Below are positions 35,001-45,800 of a stretch of 64,000 bases of DNA, piece by piece (position 1 is the stretch's first letter; each line of letters opens with the position of its first letter). The notes under the pieces were generated by a model, which worked only from the letters and a program-made list of their open reading frames with translations, did no database searches and had not been told where the DNA came from. This stretch comes from Pithys albifrons albifrons (taxonomy: Eukaryota; Chordata; Aves; Passeriformes; Thamnophilidae). The position numbers and the translations under genes are program-made. The stretch covers positions 35,621,634 through 35,685,633 of the forward strand of contig NC_092459.1 of NCBI RefSeq assembly GCF_047495875.1, in the 5' to 3' direction.

Positions 35001-37262
35001 ATATTATAGATATGTGTTTTGCATTTTGACTTATAATTTAGATTGACTATAATACAATGTTCCCATAATCATGATCCAAGGCACAACCTATAGAAAATGA
35101 AGGTACTGAATATAAATGTTTTCTTCCTCCTGGTGACATTCACTAAATTTTCAAATGGGTACAAAAAGGTTGAAAGACTGGTGCCTTCTCCTAAATCAGG
35201 AAAAAAAAAGGTATAATAACAGAACTGAAGCTTAAAGAGCAAGAAAATGATTGCTAATTTAATAGGTACCATCCCATCTCTGGGGTAAATATCCAGTCAT
35301 TCTTCCACACAAACAGTCCATACTGAGGAGGAGACAGAATAGGAACAAGACTAGGAATGCAAAGGCTCCAGTAAAGGAATGGAAGCCTCATTTAGCATGC
35401 ATCTGTTGCTTATAATCAAATATACTTTACACCTTTCCCTCCATCTTTCTTAAACTGCTCTGATTTCAGGAGGCACAGCACTGTTTTTATTGTGACAGAG
35501 AAAAAAATCTTGCAGCCTTGCTTCATCATCAATTTATGTGAAGACATTCCCTTCCTTTGCTCACAGTCAAGACCCCCACTCTGCTTTAATATGTGCTGCA
35601 GCTGTAAATGTTTATTTTTAGTTCTGTTGGCTGCCCTCGACAGTGATGTTCCCAGCAGCTCTGTCCAGGTGGGATTTACTAGAGCAGCTGAGCTGGCTGA
35701 GCAGCTCACTGCTTCCACACATGCAGTCTGACTACACCCTCCTTGCCCTGGCACTCTGTGGACCTTTGCCCAATTTAACTCATGAAAACAGCAGGAAATT
35801 ACCCTACTTTTTGCACAAGCTATTTTTGTGCCATTTTAGTGAATCGCAGGTAAAGGTCCAACAAATACCAAAGGCTGCATAGCGAGTGGCATGAATTTTT
35901 GGCTGGGAGAAGGAAAATCGTGGTGTAACTAGGATCTTTTGGAAGCAGAGACCTACTGTATGTGTAGTGAAACCATATCCAGCTGAAAAATATCCATTTT
36001 GATTTTCTTTTCCCTGACTGAACTAGCTCACTGAAGATGACATGGTTGCCAGATCCGCAGAAGAGAAGCAGCAGCAGGAACACACACCAGGAGGTACAGA
36101 GGGAGGGTCTCCCAGTCAGCAAGACCCTCTCAAGGAACCACATTTACAGGCTGTACACAGAGTGTACAAATTATCTGGGACTGTGAACTGGAAAATACCA
36201 AAATAACATAACCATTATTACGATAACTGGTGTTAGCACTAATTACGATACACATTACCAGTTTTAAAACATGCAAGTTGAAACTCTCAAGCTGGCATAA
36301 ACTCTGTAATGCTTAAATTTATAAAATTATTGGATATCTTACTGCTGCCTGCTTCACAAATCCTCATGGCAGACAAAGAAGATTCCAAGCATATCCTAAA
36401 GGTTCATTTCAAGGAATTGAGAAAGTGGTCGCATAAGTAATTCAACCCTCTGATTATCTGAGAAGTCTCAGCTGGAAAAGAAAACAGCAAGTTGTGAGCA
36501 GATAACATAATCTCTAAAAGTAATTTAGCTGCTCTCCATGAGTGGTAAATTTTCCTGGATGAGCCAGAGCTACGTTTGTCCCACTTTCAGATGCTGGCAT
36601 TCCTGTGCACTCCATATTCTTTCTTCAGCCCTCGGAACAAGCAGCCAAGTTGTTTGGAGGCAGCTGCCACAGTGCAGTTTGTTCCGTGGCCAAGCCTCGC
36701 CATTCCTGTTAGCTGTGGCTCTGAGGCTCGACATCCTCAGCTCTAATGCCAAAGCAGCCTAAGCCAGTCCTGTTCTAGAACCAGGGCACTGCCCTTTGTG
36801 TCACTGCACCCTGACCAGGCGCTGGCATGTCCTCTGCATCCTGTGCTGGCTGCTCTCACCTGAGCCTGGGCAGAGCCATTTCAGCCATCTGGCGGAAAAC
36901 TGGCTCAAGCCAAAAAGCCCCTCGCTTTCAATTCTATAATCACAGGCTGCATCGTAGGAGACATTCTAAGAATTGGGGCGAGGAGAGACTGCACAAAAAG
37001 TACAAGAGAGTAAGGAGCAAAGAGGAAAAGAAAATAGGGTTTAGGGAGCCTGAGGGAGGAAACAAGTGGAGAGGTGACCTGGGCTGGCTGGGCAACAAAC
37101 TGGGATTGGAAAGACTGAAAAAATTGTAAGAAACAGACTGGTGCCTAGTGAAAGCAGGGAATACAGCTAGGAAGAGGGAGCAGGATGAGAGATTGGTGAG
37201 GAGAATGGGGCTGCAAGCAGTGTTTTGGAGCCTGGAGGGGCAAAGTAGTACTTTCTGGGGAG
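32056..37262. other. Intergenic, no gene recognised
   Basis: Mostly unique sequence, with an A/T-rich low-complexity stretch near 32720-32775. Open frames at 36827-37129 and 35820-36143 (minus) show no known domain. Confidence 0.5.
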
Positions 37263-37263
37263 A

Positions 37264-37595
37264 TCACAGAATCATAGAATCAATTGGGTTGGAAAAGACC
37301 TCTGAGATCATCAAGTCCAACCCTTGGTCCATCTCCAGTCCATTTACTAGATCATGGCACTCAGTCCCACATCCAATCTCAGTTTGAAAACCTTAAGTCC
37401 ACCACCTCTCTGGGCAGGCCATTCCAATGCCTGATTACTCGCTCTGCAAAGAACTGTTTCTGATATCCAACTTAAAATTCCCCTGGCAGAGCTTGAGCCC
37501 GTGCCCTCTTGTCCTATTGCTGAGTGCCTGGGAGAAGAGACCAACCCCCACCTGGCTAGAACTTCCGTTCAGGTAGTTATGGACAGTGATGAGAT
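37264..37595 (-). mobile_element. CR1 LINE 3' fragment
   Basis: Starts ATCACAGAATCATAGAATC and runs through the standard CR1 3' region on the minus strand to GGTAGTTATGGACAGTGATG near 37590. Short internal deletions are visible relative to the copy at 5.0 kb. Confidence 0.92.
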
Positions 37596-38149
37596 GATGA
37601 GGAGTGAAGATTGGAATTGTCTCAATGTGATAAGTGAGGCTGTTACAAGTACCCAAGGGAAGGGAAAAGACAGACTCGGAGGGTGTTAGTGGAAGATGGT
37701 GATAGGTAGAGAAGTATGGGCAAAAGAGTCCTGTAGAGGTGGGGTGTCACTAGGAAAAGGACCTTGCCCATCTTCTCTGGAGAGGGGAAACCTGCAGTTC
37801 AGCACACCAAAGCACCACTACAGGTGTCAAAAAAGTTGTGGGGAAAGGGTACAGTAGATAAACCATGGCTAAAATGAACAAAAAAGGAATTTCTGGTAAT
37901 TTAATGAACACAGGAAAACCACCAGAATTTGTAATTTTGTTTTGATTGACTTCAGCTTTTGTCAGGTATGGGTTGGTTCAACAGGCAATGTCACTGCCAT
38001 ATGGCTTGTACCTAAAAACTCCCACTGAGCACTTCACACCCATTGCAGCTTCTGATAAACCAGTTAGGGATATGGGCACACAGGATTTGAAACAAATGCC
38101 AGGTCACACAATACACTATTGAGGGGACTGGGGGTGAATGGGAAGCTAG
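37596..38149. other. Intergenic, possibly the diverged 5' part of the adjacent LTR
   Basis: No gene. Purine-rich between 37600 and 37760. The expected LTR 5' start (TGTTGTGG-type) is not seen, so the LTR to the right is either truncated or its 5' half is unrecognisable. Confidence 0.4.
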
Positions 38150-38486
38150 GAGGAGACACAGCTGGGACAGGTGACCCCAGGGATATTCCAGACCATATGA
38201 CATCATCCTCAGTATATAGAGTGGGGCACATTTGGAGTGATGGTGTTTGTCTTCCCAAGCCTGCCTTAGGTATGATGGGCCGTGCTCTCCTGGGGATGGC
38301 TGAACACCTGCCTGCCCGTTGGAAGCACTGAATTCATTCCTTGTTTTGCTCCACCTTTGTGTGTGGCTTTTGCTTTTACCTATTAAACTGCCTTTATCCC
38401 AAGTTTTCCACCTTTTACCCTTCCCATTGTCTCCCAGTTCTACTGGTTGGCCAGTGAGGGAGCTGCTGTGCAGGGGCTTGGTTGCA
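38150..38486 (+). mobile_element. 3' part of an avian ERVL-type LTR
   Basis: Landmarks of the common bird ERVL LTR appear in order: CCCAGGGATATTCCAGACCA, a CRE-like TGACATCAT, a TATATA box at about 38213, GGTGTTTGTCTTCCCAAG, and GATGGCTGAACACCTGCCTG. These are followed by TTCCTTGTTTTGCTCC, a TATTAAACTGCC poly(A)-signal region near 38383, and GGGGCTTGGTTGC. The normal LTR 3' end (CTGGGGTTAAACCAC-type) is replaced by a 34-bp tandem array. No internal retroviral genes are next to it. Family assignment is from memory of LTR consensus layout. Confidence 0.75.
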
Positions 38487-39163
38487 CCATGGCACACTTG
38501 GGCCGAGAGATGGGGTTAAACCATAGCACACCTGGGCCCAAAGCTGGGGTTAAACCAGGGCACACCTGGGCCCAAAGCTGGAGTTAAACCATGGCACACC
38601 TGGGCCCAAAGCTGGGGTTAAAGCACGGCACACCTGGGCCCAAAGCTGGGGTTAAACCATGGCACACCTGGGCCCAAAGCTGGGGTTAAAGCACGGCACA
38701 CCTGGGCCCAAAGCTGGGGTTAAACCATGGCACACCTGGGCCCAAAGCTGGGGTTAAAGCACGGCACACCTGGGCCCAAAGCTGGGGTTAAACCATGGCA
38801 CACCTGGGCCCAAAGCAGGGGTTAAACCACGGTACACCTAGGCCGAGAGCTGGGGTTAAATCTGGGCACACCTGGGCCCAGAGCTGGGGTTAAACCATGG
38901 CACACCTAGGCCGAGAGCTGGGGTTAAACCACAGCACACCTAGGCCGAGAGCTGGGGTTAAACCACAGCACACCTAGGCCGAGAGCTGGAGTTAAACCAT
39001 GGCACACCTGGGCCCAAAGCTGGGGTTAAACCATGGCACACCTAGGCCGAGAGCTGGGGTTAAATCACGGCACACCTAGGCCGAGAGCTGGGGTTAAATC
39101 AGGGCACACCTGGGCCCAGAGCTGGGGTTAAACCATGGTACACCTGGGCCAAGATCAGAGTAC
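38487..39163 (+). repeat. 34-bp minisatellite, 19 full copies plus a partial one
   Basis: Copies start with CCATGG-like hexamers and end GGGGTTAAA. The register is exact: 38487 + 19 x 34 = 39133, where the decayed 20th copy begins, so no indel occurred in any full copy. Copies come in two main types: GGGCCCAAAG (with a GGGCCCAGAG variant) and AGGCCGAGAG. In copies 4-10 the leading hexamer alternates CCATGG / GCACGG, giving a 68-bp higher-order repeat. The segment GCTGGGGTTAAACCA equals the 3' terminus of bird ERVL LTRs, so the array probably grew from the end of the LTR to its left. Confidence 0.95.
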
Positions 39164-39304
39164 ACGGCAGGTCGCAGCAATGACCGGCACGGGGTACGGG
39201 CGGGCCCGCGAAACGCCGCCGGCCGGGCCTGGGGCGCCGCGCTCTGCACTCTGGGGCGGGGAAATCTGGCAGGACGCCGCCTGCGGGATGGCACTGGGTG
39301 ATGA

Positions 39305-39318
39305 ACTACATTTCCCAG
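39305..39318 (+). promoter_or_regulatory. ZNF143-type motif
   Basis: ACTACATTTCCCAG fits the ACTACAnnTCCCAG core recognised by ZNF143 and associated factors at CpG-island promoters. It lies 113 nt before the PM20D2 ATG. Function is inferred from motif identity. Confidence 0.65.
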
Positions 39319-39430
39319 CGAGCCCCGCGGCGCGGCGGAGGCGATAAAAGGGGGCGGCGGCGCCGGTGTCCCGCCGGAGGGCAGGTGCTGCGGGCGGGAC
39401 AGGTGGTTGGGTCGGCGCTCCCGAGCCCTC

Positions 39431-39859
39431 ATGGAGCCGCACGAACAGCCCCAGGGCGGCGCTGCCGCGCTGGAGCAGCTGAAGCAGCGGGTGTGCGAGA
39501 GCGTGGATCTGAACGCGGCGCGTCTGGACGCTCTGAGCCGCGACATCTGGAGCCGTCCCGAGCTGGCGTACGCGGAGCACCAGGCGCACGACGCCCTGAC
39601 CCGCTTCTTCTCCAGCGGGGACCTGCCCGGCGCCGCCTGGGCCGTGCGGCCGCGCTACCTGCTGGACACGGCTTTCCGCGCAGACTGGGGCACGGCCGCC
39701 CCCCGGGACCCGCTCCGCGTCGCCTTCCTGTGCGAGTACGACGCGCTGCCCGGGCTCGGGCACGCCTGCGGCCACAACCTCATCGCAGAGGTGGGCGCCG
39801 CCGCCGCGCTGGCCCTGAAGGCCGCCCTGGAGAGCCTGGCGCAGCCCGTGGCCGTGCAG
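39431..39859 (+). CDS. PM20D2: PM20D2 exon 1, coding part
   Basis: Residues 1-143, ending CAG|GTGGGA (phase 0). Very GC-rich. Carries the first metal-binding His motif. Confidence 0.94.
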
Positions 39860-42800
39860 GTGGGAGCCCTGCCGGGGAGGCGGCGGGGAGAGCCCCCCGG
39901 GGCCGTCCCTGGGTGACCCTCTGTGTGCGTCTCTGCTGCAGATCTCGGTGCTGGGAACGCCCGCGGAGGAGCAGGGAGGAGGCAAAATAGACCTGATAAA
40001 GGCTGGAGCGTTCGAGGGCCTGGATGTGGTTTTCATGGCGCACCCCTCGCAGGAAAACGCGGCTTACCTGCCTGATGTGGCCGAGCACGAGTGAGTGAGC
40101 GGGTTCAGGTGGAAAGAGGTGGTTTGTTATTAGCTCTTTATCCCCTCCATGAGTAGAAGACCTGCTTTGGCAGTGGCCGAACCCGGAGACCTTGCAGATG
40201 CCCTTCAGGCAGATTATTTGCAGTCAGATAAGGAGCCAGGTCACTGTTAGAACATGGCAATCTGAGCCATTCTTCCAAAGCGCAGTGTTCAGCCTGGTGC
40301 TAAAATCCCGGACTGCTCTGAGGTAGTCTTGCATTTGTCCCAGAAATCGATTCTTGGTTCTGACGCTTCTAGACGTTTCTTTTAAAACATACAAGTGATT
40401 ATCCCATCTGTTAAAATAAAATTGGAATTTGAAGATGCAACTGGAGGGTCTCAAGGAGCCTATGATCCCGCGGGGGTTGGCAAACTTTCCTGAATGCCAG
40501 GTCATGTACTCCATGTATGCATTTTAATCATTTTGGAAAGTGTTTCAGGTTTGCCCTCCTGCTTTTGAAAAGAGCTGGCCAGCTAAGCCTGACTGCAGTT
40601 TGGATCCATATTAACTTTGGCCCTAAATTTAGTCATGGCAATGTTGTGTGGTTTAGCTCTCACATCACTTTTTTTTTTTTAATCCAAAGTACTTCTTGGC
40701 TTTCCTTCACGTTTGCCCTCAATGTAAATATAGATAACAGGCCTGCCCTCACACAACTGGTTTTTTGACAGCTAGCCACATAACTCTTTGGAAATTATGC
40801 CTTGTCTTCTTTTGATTAGCTCTGCTGTTCAGTGACAGCACTTGGCGTTTATACTTGGAGACACTTATGTAGAAATACACGTTGCTGGGTGTGCATACCC
40901 AGAATTGCACACAGTACATGAGGTGCAATTTTCTTGGACCTTCCTCAGGGACCATAGTGTTTCTTTAGATTTTTTGAGCTAGCCAGCGTGTTTGGGGCTT
41001 CCTCTTCCATCATTATGAGATTCCAAAGGTACAAAGAGAGTTTTGCTAATTTGTAATTGGTTGTTTCCAAAGAATTTAAGTACTGATGATCACTTAATTG
41101 CTGGTATTGCTGTATCTACAACTGTGAAAGCTGGCTTGTGCCTGAAGTAAGATTAAATGTACTGGGATAACTAGTGGATACTGGCCAAAGTTTGCTGATT
41201 CTTATTCACTTACCCTTCACTTAATCAGCCTGTTTATTGTTGGTCAAACAGGACCCACATTCTTCTGCTGGTATTCTGAAACTGGCTTAGAGTATTGTTA
41301 TTCTGCAAAATCTCTTGGGTTTTTCTTAGAGTCTGTGACATTTATGTAGCAATAGGAGTACGAGAAAAGAAATGCTGAAGACTTTTTTTTGTTAAGAAAC
41401 ACATGTTAATTGTGGAAAAATTACTGCAACATGAAGTTTGGCTGTACTTTGCTTTCTTCCCATTTTTTGTAGAATGTCTGGGGATTTTTGTGGGTTGATT
41501 TGAGGGATTGCAAACTAATACTGGGGATATTAATTGGTAAGTTTTCTTATATGGATTTCTTTATTTTTTAAATAAAACTCAAATTCTAGAGAATGGGATG
41601 TATGGTTGTCTTGGAGTATGAGGGGGGATGGAAAAGGGCATACTTTGGATTGCAGTGGTAGTAGAAGACGTTTCCTGCTGCAGCAGTACACTCTATTGTG
41701 TCCCTTTTTGCTGTCAGTGGTATTAACTGACAGCTGTGGCATGGGGCTGAGCATGAGGGGGCAGTTCAGAGTAACTGGCTAAGCTGGAGTTTGTGCAAGA
41801 CAGAGGGACAAGCAAATTAGGCTGGTCATGGCTGGGTAAGAGCCAGGTTGTGTGTCCCAGGGTGAAGGGAATTCTTTGAGCTTGAAGATGGGAGTTTATT
41901 GTGTAAAGGAGGAGGTATGGAGTACAAACAGATTAAATCTCTTCTATTGGTAAAAAAAAATATATTTGTGTATTTTATAATATTAAGATCTTATGTAATT
42001 GTCAGCATTTAGTATTTTCCTCTGTGTGAAGAGTTTTCTTTTAATCTGAAATGTTAACTTATTTTGTAAGGCTAATATAAATGGCCCTCAGATGAAGTGA
42101 AGCATGAATTCTCTACTGGGTACGTTTAGGTGCATTATTATGTTACTTCTAGGAAACTGGAGGATAAACCTTGCACTAGATTTCCTCCTTGTTTCAAGCC
42201 TTTCTACCACCTTTCTTGAGGCGTGCAGGGAAAGAACATCCTTGCTGTAGCATAATAATGTGTATTATATACTAGGCTATGCCTTTACTACATTTTTAAA
42301 ACTTGACTTTTGTTGCTTAGACATGGGCAATATGTGATCTCATGGGCTTTTGCTGTCTTACTGTACACATTTTATTTGACAAGAACTAGGCCAGTCAACT
42401 TCTAATTGTGAGTAGGAGAAAAGGGTTTGTTGTTCTCTGAGAAGAGTGTTCATAACTTTAAGTCTCAGAACAGTCAGGCAGTATTGAAAGAGTGTTGGAG
42501 AAATTTTTAATTAATATGTGAAACAGATAATCTTCAGGAAAAGACTATGTAGTGATATGTTACCAGTAGCTCTCTTGCCTGACTGGTCTTGGTGTCATTC
42601 TATTTTACTGGTTTTCTAGAAACCTTTCAGTGTTTGTCTGCACTTGAACATATTTAACTGCAGCAGTCTAGGGCCGGGTGAATTGTTTGGTGTTCTGCTG
42701 CACAAAACTTAAATAAAATAAACTTGTGTGAAAAAAGCAATGTTTTTATGTTAGAGATTTTTTTCTTTTCCAGTGAATGAAAAAATAATGAGCAATGCCT

Positions 42801-45800
42801 TGTATTTCCTAGTGTGACTGTGAAATACTATGGAAAAGCTTCTCATGCTGCTGCTTATCCCTGGGAAGGAGTTAATGCATTAGATGCTGCTGTGCTTGCC
42901 TACAACAATCTCTCTGTTTTAAGACAGCAAATGAAACCGACCTGGAGAGTTCATGGTGAGATCTTCATTAAATATACTGTCCAGCAAGTAAGAGTTTAGG
43001 CTGTTGAAGTACTAACTTAAAGTATCACGCATTTCAAAGTATTGCAATTAATGCCTTAAATTAGTATAGTCACTTCAAATATTATGAAATAATACCATTT
43101 CATTTAAATGGTGTGTCAGCATCCAGGAATAACTGCGGAAAATAGGCTCATAGGTCAGATTCAAAAGAGGACATCCCTACTTATGTAGAGGCTAGACAAT
43201 TTTAAGTCTTTACACTTGAATTTGCAGTTCAGAAAGGAAGGAAAAAGTGCTAAGTTTATTTTTTTACGTGGCCTTGAATTCCTTAATGTATGTGTTTTTA
43301 CAAAGGTGTAAGATTAAATGTTTCTGAAAAATTAGATATTACTGCATCTAATTGTTTTAATAGACATTCGACTAGTTAGATTGCATTTGTTGGAGAGGTG
43401 TAGCTGTCTGGGGTAAAGCTGGTTTGCTAAAGTACAAAAAACAAATGATGGCACAAGCTTATAGTTTATAGTCAACTAAATGTTGACTGGCTTCTAATAT
43501 TTAATACCTAGTAGATTTTGGATTAGAAAGGTCATTGTGCACTAAGCTTGACTCACACTCCGTCAGCATCATCCATTTTTGTCTGTCAACGGAGAAAGTT
43601 TCAGAAGTTAAGATGAAGCTGCCCTTTAGCTATAAACCCAGGTTTCACCCAACACAACTTTTTCAAAGTTGAAATTAAGAAATTTTGCCAATTCTGCAGG
43701 ACTTCTGAATGTAGAGCTGTTTATTTGGAATATTTGTTTATGAGCTTAAACCCTTCCAGAAGTTCTGAGCTAACCATTATGTCTCTTGGTCGCATGTGCT
43801 GTATATAATTCAAGTGCATATTTCTCTCCAGGATATCTGGATGGAGTCCTAATCATTTTGACTCTAAATGAAGCTATTTGCAGTTGTGCTGTGCAGGGTG
43901 CCCAAATTCCAGACATCAGGCATATCTCTCTATCCTACTGCTCTATAGGAAACAAGGCACATAATTATGAGTTTTGGTGTCTGAAATGCACGCGTTGTAC
44001 GTTTAAGATAGGAGGTGCCTAAGTCTTCTGTTGAATCTGAGCCTAAACCCTAAATATTGCTTTCACTTCCATGGTTTAATGGAGAGCACTCCAGACTCCG
44101 AATCCCAAGGCCCTGAGTTCGAGTCTCAGTGGGACCATCCCCTGGCAGTTCAATGCCTTCCTGCCATCCCATCCCGTCACATGTGGGATGCTCAGCAGGG
44201 TCAGCCCCGGTTAGTGCCGGGTGCTGTGACAGTCCCGAGGACTTCACTGTCACTGTCCAAGCTCACTTAGCCATGGCAGATGGACCTCAGGACTGAAACG
44301 GTGGGGCCAGTTCTGTGCACACTGTGCCTCACCTAAAACATCCACTGTGCAGGCTGGAAGGGCACACCCACGTGGGGAGAGCCCTTCCCAAATCTGCATT
44401 CGCCAAGTCTGGCCATACAATGCAAAATCCATCGTTTCTAAAGGCTATGTGGGTAATGCTGGCAAAAACCCCTAAGTAGCTAAACAAGGGTCCTAGAGGT
44501 AATGCTTCCTGCAAGTCAGCAAAACTGAAATTACTGTGTTGATACAACTGCTGTCATAAACCTGGTTTTCAAATAGGAAATATTTAAAATACTTCTGGGA
44601 AAGTATAAGCAGACAGAATGAGATGTAATTTTAGGAATGCTTTGTTTACAACAGTGCGTTGGAGATCTTGTGTTGTAGACAGCAGTGGCTAAATAAAGTG
44701 ATGCTAAAAATAGTAGTGTTAACCCACTAACAAAAGCTGCAATAATTTCCATTGTTTGAAGTACAGGATTTCTAACCAATGTTTCATGTACTGAAATAGT
44801 GTTTGAGTTCCTCTGAGATTTTAATCTTATCTTTCTTTCCTGAAGTGTTGCCCCCTTGAAAACCAGGAATGTAGGGTTTGTTCCTGTTCAAAAAGTTGTA
44901 TTAAACAGGTTGTAAAAATTCCCAAGGTTTCAATCTAGAAGGGCAAACTGGGTGCTACTGGTAGTGTTTAGGCAGCCTACTAGGTGTGCTCTCCAGTCCA
45001 TATTGCAGTTGCTTTGAAATTTAACTGTAGACATACTCAAAACTCTGTCCAGTTCCATTTACAAGTGTGCTGGACCAGACAATTGAAAGTTGTTTACTCG
45101 TGAAGCTGCTTGTTCTGAGAAAGTGTCTTGTGGTATAAGTCATGAAAATTTGCATAATTACTTTTTCAATGGTTCCTTTCCTGTGATGTCTGTCCCTCTC
45201 ATCTGAGCCGTTCCTTTTCTTATGGACAAATACTGACAGATTAATTTAGCACTTTGTTTTTGTTTTGTCTGTATTTGAGACTGGAAAGGTTTTAGTTGAG
45301 GTGGAGCTCACAATCTTAATGGGCTTTCAGCACCAAAAGTAAAGTTTTGTTGACCATTTGCATCCTGTTAGTAGTGCTGTCCCTTCAGCCCTCAGTGCCA
45401 CACCTTGAGTATTGTGTTCAGTTCTGGGCCCCTCAGTTCAGGAAAGATATTGAGGTGCTGGAGTGGGTCCAGAGAAGAGCAACAAGGCTGGAAAAGGGAC
45501 TGGAGCACAAGTCCTATGGGGAGAGGCTGAGGGAGCTGGGGTTGTTTAGCCTGGAGAAGAGGAGGCTCAGAGGTGACCTCATCACTGTCTAGAACTACCT
45601 GAAGGCAAGTTCTAGCCAGGTGGGAGTTGGTCTCTTCTCCCAGGCAGTCAGCAATAGGACAAGGGGGCACAGGCTCAAGCTCTGCCAGGGGAGGTTTAGA
45701 TGGGATATCAGGAAGAAGTTCTTTCCAGAGAGAGTAATCAGGCATTGGAATGGCCTGCCCAGAGAGGTGGTGGATTCACCATCCCTAGAGGTCCCACCTC

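Larger units (their letters stand above)
39165..39960 (+). promoter_or_regulatory. CpG-island promoter of PM20D2
   Basis: CpG-rich sequence begins right after the minisatellite and covers the 5' flank, exon 1 and exon 2 start. It contains ACTACATTTCCCAG at 39305-39318, a close match to the ZNF143/THAP11 promoter motif. An ATAAAAG TATA-like element lies at 39344-39350, and GGGGCGG boxes are present. Transcription probably starts between about 39370 and 39430; this is inferred. Confidence 0.75.

Noticed and set aside
38487..39163. CRISPR-like array
   Set aside because: Direct repeats are contiguous 34-bp units with no spacers, in a vertebrate genome. It is a minisatellite.
39155..40036. 293-residue minus-strand frame over PM20D2 exons 1-2
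   Set aside because: Antisense shadow of a GC-rich coding exon. The plus strand carries the conserved M20 motifs and correct splice sites.
44031..44270. Open frames inside SINE copies (also 31670-31993, 48335-48884)
   Set aside because: Similar frames recur in each SINE copy because the element is repeated. There is no protein family.
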